64,000 nucleotides of DNA, taken from NCBI GenBank assembly GCA_946699065.1, contig CAMPDV010000061.1, positions 1 to 64,000 of the forward strand, in the 5' to 3' direction. The notes under the pieces were generated by a model. It made no database searches, was not told where the DNA came from, and was given only the letters and a program-made list of their open reading frames with translations. This DNA comes from Loxodes magnus. Its lineage: Eukaryota; Ciliophora; Karyorelictea; Loxodida; Loxodidae. The position numbers and the translations under genes were made by a program. Positions 15,001-26,769 of this stretch are shown here, piece after piece; position 1 is the first letter of the stretch; every line of letters begins with the position of its first letter.

Positions 15001-17011
15001 CTTTTACTTTAAATTACTTTCCGACTTTAATATACATTACTCTCCAACGGTAAACCCTTTCCTAGTCTAAGCCAGTATAACTGGTTGCGAGGAAGACACC
15101 TATTCCGGATGTCGACCTCGTTGAAATAAACTGAATTTTTTTTCTCTTTTTCAATACCTTAATAAAATACATTTCTTTTACTTTAAATTACTTTCCGACT
15201 TTAATATACATTACTCTCCAACGGTAAACCCTTTCCTAGTCTAAGCCAGTATAACTGGTTGCGAGGAAGACACCTATTCCGGATGTCGACCTCGTTGAAA
15301 TAAACTGAATTTTTTTTCTCTTTTTCAATACCTTAATAAAATACATTTCTTTTACTTTAAATTACTTTCCGACTTTAATATACATTACTCTCCAACGGTA
15401 AACCCTTTCCTAGTCTAAGCCAGTATAACTGGTTGCGAGGAAGACACCTATTCCGGATGTCGACCTCGTTGAAATAAACTGAATTTTTTTTCTCTTTTTC
15501 AATACCTTAATAAAATACATTTCTTTTACTTTAAATTACTTTCCGACTTTAATATACATTACTCTCCAACGGTAAACCCTTTCCTAGTCTAAGCCAGTAT
15601 AACTGGTTGCGAGGAAGACACCTATTCCGGATGTCGACCTCGTTGAAATAAACTGAATTTTTTTTCTCTTTTTCAATACCTTAATAAAATACATTTCTTT
15701 TACTTTAAATTACTTTCCGACTTTAATATACATTACTCTCCAACGGTAAACCCTTTCCTAGTCTAAGCCAGTATAACTGGTTGCGAGGAAGACACCTATT
15801 CCGGATGTCGACCTCGTTGAAATAAACTGAATTTTTTTTCTCTTTTTCAATACCTTAATAAAATACATTTCTTTTACTTTAAATTACTTTCCGACTTTAA
15901 TATACATTACTCTCCAACGGTAAACCCTTTCCTAGTCTAAGCCAGTATAACTGGTTGCGAGGAAGACACCTATTCCGGATGTCGACCTCGTTGAAATAAA
16001 CTGAATTTTTTTTCTCTTTTTCAATACCTTAATAAAATACATTTCTTTTACTTTAAATTACTTTCCGACTTTAATATACATTACTCTCCAACGGTAAACC
16101 CTTTCCTAGTCTAAGCCAGTATAACTGGTTGCGAGGAAGACACCTATTCCGGATGTCGACCTCGTTGAAATAAACTGAATTTTTTTTCTCTTTTTCAATA
16201 CCTTAATAAAATACATTTCTTTTACTTTAAATTACTTTCCGACTTTAATATACATTACTCTCCAACGGTAAACCCTTTCCTAGTCTAAGCCAGTATAACT
16301 GGTTGCGAGGAAGACACCTATTCCGGATGTCGACCTCGTTGAAATAAACTGAATTTTTTTTCTCTTTTTCAATACCTTAATAAAATACATTTCTTTTACT
16401 TTAAATTACTTTCCGACTTTAATATACATTACTCTCCAACGGTAAACCCTTTCCTAGTCTAAGCCAGTATAACTGGTTGCGAGGAAGACACCTATTCCGG
16501 ATGTCGACCTCGTTGAAATAAACTGAATTTTTTTTCTCTTTTTCAATACCTTAATAAAATACATTTCTTTTACTTTAAATTACTTTCCGACTTTAATATA
16601 CATTACTCTCCAACGGTAAACCCTTTCCTAGTCTAAGCCAGTATAACTGGTTGCGAGGAAGACACCTATTCCGGATGTCGACCTCGTTGAAATAAACTGA
16701 ATTTTTTTTCTCTTTTTCAATACCTTAATAAAATACATTTCTTTTACTTTAAATTACTTTCCGACTTTAATATACATTACTCTCCAACGGTAAACCCTTT
16801 CCTAGTCTAAGCCAGTATAACTGGTTGCGAGGAAGACACCTATTCCGGATGTCGACCTCGTTGAAATAAACTGAATTTTTTTTCTCTTTTTCAATACCTT
16901 AATAAAATACATTTCTTTTACTTTAAATTACTTTCCGACTTTAATATACATTACTCTCCAACGGTAAACCCTTTCCTAGTCTAAGCCAGTATAACTGGTT
17001 GCGAGGAAGAC
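10..17011. repeat. 174-bp satellite tandem array, about 98 copies
   Basis: A 174-bp monomer repeats head to tail with near identity; starts of one landmark fall at 181, 355 and 529. Differences between copies are mostly single-base indels in the T-run, plus a one-base loss in the TTCCGG landmark near 1927, 2797 and 6973, one short copy near 7205 and one partial unit at about 12008. Each monomer carries the interrupted palindrome CCAGT-ATA-ACTGG and a GTCGAC site. The first nine bases of the window do not match the monomer, so the left edge may lie here. The right edge is sharp at 17011/17012. Monomer length near one nucleosome and strong homogenisation fit a centromeric or heterochromatic satellite; that role is inference. 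I see no gene in it. Confidence 0.98.
12001..12015. other. Deletion junction inside the satellite
   Basis: Here GAGGAAG is joined directly to TTTTCTC. About 45 bp of the monomer, the segment holding the TCCGGA and GTCGAC landmarks, is missing, so this unit is about three quarters of normal length. Every other unit I inspected is complete. It can serve as a physical landmark in an otherwise uniform array. Confidence 0.85.
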
Positions 17012-18915
17012 AATCTAGATTTCTTATATTGCCATTATGAGGATATTTTCTAAGTCATGAATTTGTCTAGGGCATCTTTTGTACTTCTTACTCTCCTCAC
17101 ATTTGCTTTTACTAATTTTATTACTTATTTTTAATCTTTTTCTACGCCCCCTTTACTTTCTATTCACCTTTTTTATCTTCTTATTTATCATTCTATGCTT
17201 CCATATTTTTTTCTTATTAATTCTTTCCCTATTTTATCTTTTTAAACTTATTATTTACCTTTTCTTTTTTTATCTTTTCTAATCTTTTTTTCCTTTTCCT
17301 ATTAGTTGTTTTTTGAAAATTTCATTTTTTTTGATTTCTTAGCATAGTACATTCTAATTGAAGTTTGCTACAATTTGCTTTTTTATTCTATGTTCTCACT
17401 TTTATCTTGCATTTTATTCTTTTTCTTCTTAAGTTTGTTCTATGCTTTTTTGCTTTTTTTCTTTTTAGCGTTTTTCTTGACATACTCCATTATACTATTT
17501 TTTTAATTTCTTATTTCTTCTGTTTAGGTAAAGCGTTTTTACCATCACTTATCCTATCCTTTTTTCTAATTTGCTTTATGGTATATCTTATTATTTAGTT
17601 GATTTTTTTCTATTTCATTTAATTATTTGAACATTTATCTATCACTCTGTATTACGAATGCCCAATTCCATTTTGATGAAAAATAATTTTTATTTATTCT
17701 TTATGCATAAAAAACTTTTTATTATTTAATTGTTTAGTTTTTTTGATTATTTTTTATTCTCCTCATTTTATTTCCTTCTCTTCTTCCCTTGATTCCTCTA
17801 TAATCATTTATTCTTCTTCCCCAATTATCATCTTATTTGCTTGATTTGCTTCAAAGTCTGGTTTGTTTATTGTTAAAATGACTTCTCCTTCAAGCATCTC
17901 TAATTCTCTTGTATGTAGCTTTTTCCTTTTTGCTGTTTCCACCCTTCTGCATTGCTGGTCTGTGTGCCCTTTCACTTTACATAGGCAGAGATAAAATTTG
18001 CTGGGTGTTATATTCTCATTTTGTTTCCATTCAAATCTATTATTTCTGGTATCCTCTTTGCTTCGTCTACATCCTTTAAATCTAGGTAGACTACACTGCT
18101 CCCTGTTAGCATTGTTGTGTTTGGATATGTATGCTATATCTCTCCTCTTGATTTTCCATATTATCTTATTATTTCCATTACTTCCTTCATATTTGAGTAT
18201 TCGTTAATTATGAAGTAAATTGGGTAGTTATGAATGTCAAAATATTAAAATTATTTTCTAGCTTAGATAGGAATTCTAACTCCTTTGAATGTTCATTCCC
18301 TGAATTATGTGAAATGTTAGAATCTTTCTTCATTGCTAAATACCAAGTATACAATTCCTTTTTATTTCACTATGAACTTCGCCTCTGCTTTTCCGTAATC
18401 CTTTCATATTTGATTTATTAACACTTGTATGACTTCTTAGTCTTTGGCCTTTTTCTCTACTAAATCAGTGTTTTCCAAGTAATGGTTAAAGTAAACTGCG
18501 GCCACCATTTCTGATAAATCATCATAGGCATTTTAGTAGACCCTTTACATTTATTCTTCAGGTACGTTTGCTGAAATGAGTTGTTCATTATTTTGTTAAA
18601 TTATTACTTAGGTTGTTTACTTTTTTACCACATTCCTTTCTTATTTTGTGCTCCTCCTTTTAGTAAAGTCCGACCAATCATAGGTATATTGCTATTTTTT
18701 TCTATTATTCGTTCTATTATTTCGTGTTCGTTCGGTCAGTTAGTTTGGTCCTTCGTAGTCTGAGGTCTTGCATTATTAGTCTGGTTTCCATCCATAATAA
18801 AGAAGGTTGGAATAATTGAAGCAAAGATGTGGTAAAAGAAAGTGCTTCAGGTTTTCTCTCCTACTCTGAGGAGGTGGTATAAAGACCCTTCTTGAAGCTA
18901 ACCATTTTTTAATAT
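17012..18915 (-). mobile_element. LINE copy, 5' part only, truncated at the satellite
   Basis: Read on the minus strand this matches the first ~2.3 kb of the LINE at 43589-49410: the same 5' start (ATATTAAAAAATGG), the 5' leader, ORF1 including the region before its zinc knuckle, and the beginning of the endonuclease ORF. It stops at the equivalent of about 45872, exactly where the satellite begins. It lacks the 310-bp insertion found in the other copy and so shows the empty target site, which is why it is only 1.9 kb. The ORF1 frame is broken in several places, so this is a dead copy. Either the satellite expanded into the LINE or a rearrangement joined them. Confidence 0.93.
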
Positions 18916-19249
18916 TATAGTACTAATCATTTTTTTTCTTAACTTCGAGAAAATTTTTTTTTCTTTTTGCACTTAAATTCCACATTTAAGTCAACTATTT
19001 TTTTTCTAAAAGGCTTAATGCTCTCGTTTGAGTCATTGCGTAGATGTATTATTTTTTTATTTCTTCCGTTTTATATTTTATGGATTTTTCAAATCATTTT
19101 CTTTTTTTATTTTATTCTTTTCTAACTTTTTATTTTAAAAGATTTCTTTATTTATTCATTGTTTTTTTAAAAAATGTTAAAAAAATTTAACAAAATTTAA
19201 ACATATTTTTAGCTACAATTCTAATTTTTAATTACCTTCTATTATTATC

Positions 19250-19995
19250 ATCGCATATATTTAATAAATTTTATGCTGCTTTTTATCAAATGGAAAGTAC
19301 TTGGATCTCTACGTTTAATGTTGATTAGAATATTCAAAGAAAACTATTAATATTTTGCGTCTTTCACTAGTTTTTAATTTTTTCTTACTAAATATCGAAT
19401 TCACTTTTTTTAATAATTTTTTTTCATTTAAGTTTAGTAGTATTTTGTTTTTTTTCCATTTAGATATTATTGAATTATAAAAAATTTATCTTATTAAGTT
19501 TGGAAGTGACTTTATTTTAGTTTTTTTTTATTTATCAATGAGTTTTAGTTATTATTTCTTATATACTTGTTCAAACTTTTACCGAATTTTATTTTAAAAA
19601 TATTTATCAATTTATACTTCTTTTTTTTACTTCTCTCAGTCTATCCATCTAGATATTAATTAAACGGTTCATCACCTTTTTTATTTATCAAAACCTTAAA
19701 GATAGCTTTAAATGTCTTTAGATGCTTTAAAGAGAAGATCCAAAAATTAGAATATATTCAATGTATTTTACATTTTTTAAACTTGGATTTTATTTAATTT
19801 ATTCGATTTTTGTATTTAATCTTAAATATATTAGGTATTAAAATGGAATTACCTTCTTTCAATCATAAAAATAAAAGTTAAAATATCAACTCTGGATCTT
19901 ATCTCAAGGTTTATAACTCAGTGACTGGATTTGAAAATACTTTAATTCAAAACTAAGAAAAAGAATAGCATACTCAGTAATAAAATAAGGATTAA
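19250..19995 (+). repeat. Inverted duplication, left arm (upstream region plus gene start)
   Basis: The reverse complement of 28105-28830 is recognisable here at moderate identity, with many short indels. Matching blocks include the start of the membrane-protein gene, the AT-rich stretch upstream of it, and a GATCCAA...ACTTTCCA landmark near 19285 and 28770. The arms are about 8 kb apart and point towards each other. It is an old duplication of a promoter region and first ~50 codons, not of the whole gene. Confidence 0.75.
19843..19995 (+). pseudogene. 5' fragment of the polytopic membrane-protein gene
   Basis: From the ATG, about 50 codons align with the N-terminus of the gene at 28260 (minus). 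The shared start MELxSFxHKN and the motif INSGSYLKVY are seen in both. The alignment includes in-frame TAA and TAG read as Gln. After about 19995 similarity stops and the sequence becomes AT-rich spacer with no membrane segments. It is a truncated duplicate that cannot encode the full protein. Its orientation is opposite to that of the intact gene. Confidence 0.75.
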
Positions 19996-21206
19996 CATTT
20001 TACTAAAAATATAAATTTTATAAATGTTTACTTTTTATTTATAATTATTTAAGTATTAATGTAAATATATTAATTATAATCTTCAATATTATAAATTTAA
20101 ATAAACAAACTCTATTTATCTAATTAATTAATTAAATAAATTTTTATCATTTAAAATATCTTAAAAATTTTAATTTTTTATATTCAATTTTTTGATAATA
20201 ATTATATTTTAGCTGATTAAAACTTTTTTGATTCTTTTTAATTTAATTTTATATGTTAACTTAAAATTGAAACAAAATTTTTAATGTGCTATTTTGAGTT
20301 AAATTGTATATGATTCCATTAGTTTTAGATTAAACAAAAATCCAAGATTTATTGCAATATTAAAATGTCATAATTAGTATTAATTATTTAATTTAATTCT
20401 TAAGAAGTTTAATTTAAGTCGCAACATGCTAATATCGAGGAAAATAAATTTGCATACAATATTTTCTATTTTTTTTACTTTTATAATAAAAAATTATAAA
20501 CCAAAATTTAGTAAAAGCTCTCTGAACTCTAATTTTTTATTATATTCAAATTTTTTTAAGTAAAATGTTTTAATTTTTCTAACTGAAGTTTAAAAAAATT
20601 TATTTATTTCTTAATGAATGCAAATTGACGTTAGTATGCAAATCACTTAAACATCTAGACATAGATTTACCCATTTAAAAGGTTTTAATTTTAGGAAACT
20701 TAGAAATAATTTTAGGTTCTTTAATTTTCTTTATTTTTTTAAACGTGTTTTATTTACTTTTTATTAAAATATTCTTATCATTTGTTTTTTAATTTTATTT
20801 CTACAAATATATAACATTATAGTAATAAATGAAAAGCGAAGATTCTTCAGTATTCATTTCTTTTCAATTTGCAAATCTACGAATATTTTTAATTTAATTA
20901 TATGATTTGCCTTGATTATTAAATGGCTCTAATCCATCTCGTTTATTAAATATAATTTATATTAATTTTGCTTTCTTTTTAAACTAAATAAATCAAATCT
21001 CTGTCTTATTTTATTTGACATGAAGTTAGTTTTCTTTATATTTTCCCATTTAATCATAATTTTAGGACTAAATGTCTAATCTTGAAACTATAAATTCTTA
21101 TTAATTTAATTTTTCACTTAAATAACTCAAATTTCTCATTTAGACAACGAACTATTTTTAAATTAGATAAAAAGAGGCTTATAAAAAGTGAAAGAGCTAC
21201 TTAATT
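19996..21206. other. AT-rich spacer, no gene seen
   Basis: Composed almost wholly of A/T runs with no motif, paralogue match or RNA gene that I can recognise on either strand. Confidence 0.6.
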
Positions 21207-22180
21207 TAATAATAATAATATTAACTTTAAGTTTTCCGTTTTAGGGATTTCCAATCCGTCAGGAGGACGGCAGTTCGGACTCCCTGCTGTTAAATATAAA
21301 TGTTTGGGACGTCCAATTTTAGCGAGATTGGGAACTCGGGTTTCTCCAGGTTTTCCTTCCTTTTACTTGATATGGTTCCATCTTAATCTTGTATATTGAA
21401 CCATCCGGGTTGCAATACATTCTTTTCATTCTTACTTCTTCCTTTTTCTTCTTTTGTTGTTCTTTTATCCAATAGTTTCTTTATTTCTATTAGAATTTCT
21501 AACACTTCCGATAAAAATGTCATACGTTTCCACAGCAGAAACATTTCTTTTTTATTTTGAATTATTTTCCTTGATTTGTTTGCTCTTTCTAGACTTCGAT
21601 TTCCATTTGTATAGCTCCAGTTTCGCTTTAATCTTTCTTAAAAATTTACAATTTCTCTTCTACTTTTCCGAGTTTGTTATCCAGTTCAGTCTGTTTCTAA
21701 AGCTAAGTTTAGGATTCGTTAGTCTGACTTTGTGAGATATTCCAAAAGGCGTTAAGATCTCTTTCTTATGACATAAGTCTTGCCTCAATTCCTTCTGCTA
21801 GGTCTAGCTTTGCCATCAGCATATCATTGTCCTTCTTCAATCTCTTGACCTCTTCCTGGAGGTTCAGTACCACTTTGATGAGCTACTCCATACTCATCTG
21901 GCCAGAAGGGTTGAACTCTGATACCTCCTGGTGGAGAACAGACTTCATCTGTTTCCTCGGTTTCTCGCTTGAGGTTGGAATTTCCGTGTGTATATTCTTC
22001 AAGGTTGGTTTTCGTTCGTTTTGTTAGATTCCAAGTTGTTAGTTCAGTGTTGGTTAAGGTTGTGATAGAGAAGATTGTTAAGATTATTAAGATTTGGTTT
22101 CTTGCTTCCTCCCTTCCTTTTTGGCTTAGGAAGAGGTGGTATTGAAGCCTGACTTGAAACCTTCAACCATTTTTTTTATA
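21207..22180 (-). mobile_element. ORF1-only non-LTR retroelement (copy 1, frame open)
   Basis: A ~974-bp unit found again in opposite orientation at 61718-62689. On the minus strand both copies begin with TATAAAAAAAATGG and end with an (ATT)n tail after AAAACGGAAAACTT. It has one long ORF (coiled coil plus zinc knuckle) and no reverse transcriptase or endonuclease. This is the layout of a half-LINE such as mammalian HAL1 elements, which carry ORF1 only. The first ~50 bp resemble the start of the LINE at 43589 (shared TTCAAG and TATACCACCTC). Just before the tail, paired segments (AGGGA with TCCCT, CCGTC with GACGG) can form a hairpin. The poly-ATT end and lack of terminal inverted repeats support a non-LTR element over a DNA transposon. 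Confidence 0.85.
21259..22170 (-). CDS. ORF1-type coiled-coil/zinc-knuckle protein of the retroelement
   Basis: From the ATG at 22170 to a TGA at 21259-21261 the frame holds for 303 codons with TAA/TAG as Gln and TGA as Trp. The N-terminal ~60 residues are S/Q-rich. A heptad coiled coil follows at about residues 95-135 (LQEEVKRLKKDND...LMAKLDLAEG), then E/K/Q-rich helix. Near residue 210 is a CX2CX4HX4C zinc knuckle, CFCCGNVWHFYRKC, in which the Trp codon is TGA. Coiled coil plus knuckle is typical of LINE ORF1 nucleic-acid-binding proteins. The true start is uncertain, because the first ~20 codons overlap the 5' block shared with the LINE, where it is non-coding; an in-frame ATG further in is possible. 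Confidence 0.75.
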
Positions 22181-25100
22181 TAAATCATATTAATTAAAGA
22201 TATTAAAAAGAGTATAATTGTAAGGAAATTCATGCAGATTTATATTTTTAAGAGTTAAATCTGAAAATTTACTAGCATTAAAAACGAAAATTAAAATTTG
22301 CAAACTTGTAAAGAGAAATGAGGTCCAAAATAAATAAAAGTAAGATTAAAGTAAACAAAATTAAGCTCAAATAACTGCAAAAAATGAAATTCTTGCTTTA
22401 ACTTATTGAAATCTCAAATAAGCAGACTGAGTTTGTGCTCTTTGTTAACTGTGAAATATGATAATTTAAATAATTGTAAGCTTGACTTAAATTATAATAC
22501 TACTCAAATATAATTTTTAAGGAATTATTATATCATATTTAAAAGATAAAAGGAATATATTTTACAGAAATATCCAAGAATAGCAATAAGCTATACAGGG
22601 TAATGGTAAATTTTTATAAAATAAAGTATACAACAAATCAAGAAGAAACTAAATTTTAGCTTACCTTTAAAAATTAATAATTTGCTACAGTTAAGTAGAA
22701 TAGTTACTTAATAGATCTAACTTAGTAGTGAGTATCAGAAAAAATGTATACTTAAATTAATCTCTTTTATAATTCTTAGACAGACAATTCTTCAAAAAAC
22801 AAATATGAATATTTGTGTTTCTAAATAAAAAATTATAATTATTTAAGATAAAAGATTTTTAGCAAATCACAGGAAGCTTTTTAAATTATTATTCATTAAA
22901 CCTTAAATTAATAATTTTATCTATTAAATAATATATATAATCTAATTTTATAAGAACATTTTTAAATTAAAAAGGTGTAAAAGACAATATAAACTCAAAT
23001 AGATATTAGTATATTGTCACTTCTTAAATGAGCGAAAGTTTGAGATTTTTAATTTTATTATTTGAATGACAATTAAAAAATAAAGTTGGTAGTGGGTAAC
23101 ACTTTATACCAGGAAATACAAAAATTTTATTATATTTTACATATTTTTTAAGTAAAATATTTTTAATGCTTTAGTATTTATTTTTTAGTTATAAACATTT
23201 AACATCTTTTTATCACGGTTTTTACAAAAGTGACAGTGCTAAGTTTCGAATCTATGTCCAGAAAAACCAAGCCTTAGACTAATCAGTCTCTTTTTCTTTA
23301 AAATGGGGATTTACAATCTTTATATGAAATGATTAAATAACTTTAAGCAAAGCTTTCTATGTTTTAAACTTAAATTTTACAGGTAATTTTAATTAAATAT
23401 ACTTTTAAATATGATTAATATATGCTTTCTACTCTAAGTTAATGTGATATTTATATGTTTATATATCTTTAGATATCATTAAATTATAGGTACTCATAAT
23501 CATTTCATAAGCAATTTATATTATAATATCTCTAATTATTAATTAAGATAAGCATATAAATGGAATAGTAAAATAGAACTATACAATTATTTTGATTGCA
23601 TCAAATATGAAGATATTCTTAAATTACTTAATCAGTTAAAATTTTTGACATAAGTATTTAATCATGTAATTTGCAACTATAGAAAAAGCTAGAACTCTAA
23701 GAAGAGTTCATAGTTGAAAAAATATATTGATATAGAATTTACTAAAATAAACCAAAAGGTTTAAATTTATGAAGATTCTTATGAAGAAAAACAATTATTC
23801 GTTTTTCTATTTTACCTTATACATATATTATCAAATAAATATAATATTTCAAGTGATTTCAATCTTTATATATTATATGATATTTGAAACTGAATAAGAT
23901 TTTATAAAGAAGTAGAAAAATATATTTAAATTTTATTTAATACTGTTGATTGCTTTTCAAATGAACTTAAATTGTAAATATAGTGATTTAAAATTATTTG
24001 AATTAGATTCCTACTTTTTCTTATGTTTAAAAATGTAATTACTCATCATCTTTTTGCTTAAAAATAAAATCAGAAAATATTTAATTATATATTTTTGCAT
24101 TTTCTCTAGTATTAAATCGTTTGATTCTAATCATAGTTTTTCAATAATTGATAAATGCTTTTTAAGATTGGAAAATATCTTTTAGTGGAAAAGAGGTATT
24201 TGAAAGCTATTTTCCCATTTTTACTCTATGGCTAAGAATCTACATAATATTTTTTCTTCTAATTATGTTCTTAATAAAATAAATTAAATGTTAATCTATA
24301 TCTATAATATTTTCAATCGAATGATACTTAATTTTTGCATTTGATTTGTTTTCTTTATCATTTTAGAATTTATGTATATTGGAATTCTACATAATTATTA
24401 ATAAATTTGAGTTGTCTCGGCAACTTTTTGATTATTTATTTTACAATATTTTATAAACAATTGATTGGAAAATTATATTTGATTAATAAATTAATTACCA
24501 TATTATAAGAAATTGCTTCTCTATATACTGTAACTTAGAGTTTAAAGTAGATTTTTTAACTTTTATATATCAAAGAATCAGAATAGAACTAGAAGTTTAT
24601 AGTATTTTGTCTTATTTCTTAATAATCTTACTAAATATTATTATTATTGTATATCTAAATCAGTTGATTGTATTGTTCATCCAATTTTAAATGTGTCAAA
24701 AATAAAAAAAGAACATTTCATACTAGTTTTTATAATTATTTCTCATGTATTTCTAGTATTATTAAATGAGAAGGAAAATATATTAAAAAATTAAAATTTT
24801 TTTGTTAAAAAATTTGGAATGCTTGATTAGACGAATGAATATATCTACTATATTTCCATTCTTTTAGGTTTAGCAATAAGTCAAAGAATACCAACTATAT
24901 TAAATAATATAGCAAAATAGAAAAATTTATTAATTTGACTTATTTTAAGTTATATATATTTATAAAATAAATAAAATAAGATATATAATTTTTTTCATAT
25001 GAAAATACTCTAATTAAGTTAAAAATTAATTCTTGGTATCTTTTATAATATTAATAATAAATTTTTAATTTTATAGTATAAAAAAGAAATAAAATAGATT

Positions 25101-26769
25101 ATAAATAGTTTATTTAAGATTTAGTATAAAAAATATCTAATATCATAAATTTATTTGGCAAAATAAATATAAAACGATATTTCATATTTAATATCATAAA
25201 ATCTGTTTATTAAAGGTATATATTTTTAATAATTATTAATTAAGAATATTTAATTATTTATTTATTATAATAAAATTTAATTTTATTATTAAACATTTAC
25301 TAACTATTTTACTTCAAATTATTCTTTATTTATTTTTGAGAGTTTAATAAATTTCTTATTTTAGTACTTTTTTATTTCAAAATTGCATAAAAATTAAACT
25401 TTTAAGTATAAAAGTTTAAATATTTTATTTATTAATATTTAGTTTTTTTAAATAATTTATAATCTTAAGAATTTTTAGTTTTCATATATAAGTTTAAGTT
25501 AAAATATTCAATAAAATAATGCTTTTTATATAATTATTATATAAATATATATATATATTTTTAATTAGTGATATATTTAAATATTATATTCATTTTTATT
25601 TCACATTTGATATATTTATTTTATGTTTTATTCACTTACATAATTTTTATTTCTACTAGAAAAAAATAATTAATTTAGTTAAGCTTTTTTTAATTAATTA
25701 TAGATTATGCTTTTTATAATTTTTAAAATTTTTTAAATTTTTTAATAAAATATTATTTATAATTTACTTTTATTTATTCTTTTTATTTTCATTTTTTTCT
25801 CTTTTATGGTAACTTTTTACGACTTTTGAGACATATGATTAAAAAATTAGTAGTTAAAATTTTTAGAAACATCCGTGCCTTATTTTTTTTATTTAATATT
25901 TCGCGTAAAAAATTTAAAAAAAATGAATATAGTTTATATTAATTAATTTTATGTTTTAAATTAATAATTTGATATAATTAAAATGAAACTTTACAGTTAT
26001 TAAATGTTAAAAAGTTAAATAATATTATAGTATTTTAAATATTAATTAATTTTAATTAATAAAATAATAATTTTAATAGTATATAATTATAATAATATTA
26101 TAATATTATAGTAATAGTATTATAATAGTTTATTCTATTATTTTTACACATCAGAATTTGACTATTTCAATTCTATGTTTATATGTTTTTCAGCTATCTC
26201 GTCTTAGTTTTATGTTTTTCCAATTTTCTGAAATTTTTCTTTATTTTTGTAATTTAATATCTTCCAACTAAGATAGAATATTAATCTATTTTGTTTTCCC
26301 TAGTCTTAATTTTAACTTTAGAATCCTATATTTTATTTAAAAATATCATATTTTCGTTTATATGTGTATCTCTTATGCCATTATATTAATTAAAAAGTTA
26401 TATTTTAAAATATGTCCTTAGGATTACTAAAAACAATTTAAAATTTAATTATTAATTTAATTTTTTAGAGTTTAGCCTACTAGTAGCACATTAAAGATTT
26501 AATTGTTTAGGTACTAATTTCACTAATCAAAATTTATAAATCTTTAAGTTTTATATTTTATTTTATTTTACGATTACATTCTATGAAATTCTTTCAGGAT
26601 TACGTCTTCAATTTTTATGAGAATAAAAAATACAGCTTGATCTAGATTTTCCTTTTATTTAATATAATATACTTATATTTTTTAATGCTAAAGTTTAAAA
26701 TTATACACTTTTTTAAAATATTGTATAATAAATAAAAAATTAGATTTTAAACGCAATAGATTTTAGTTT
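22181..26769. other. Long AT-rich spacer, no gene seen
   Basis: About 4.6 kb of A/T runs with short simple-sequence patches. I found no recognisable motif, tRNA, repeat shared with the rest of the window, or paralogue. Open frames exist only because stop codons are reassigned. 26160-26660 is slightly less extreme in composition but gives no interpretable product. Confidence 0.55.

Noticed and set aside
10-17011. CRISPR array
   Set aside because: The whole 174-bp unit is conserved with no variable spacers, and the DNA is eukaryotic.
17079-18763. Plus-strand hydrophobic open frames rich in F and L
   Set aside because: They are the antisense of the A-rich LINE ORF1 on the minus strand; the same frames recur as antisense at 44.0-44.6 kb.
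18581-18763. Plus-strand 60-codon frame as a host membrane protein
   Set aside because: It overlaps the LINE leader and ORF1 start in antisense; hydrophobicity follows from A-rich sense sequence.
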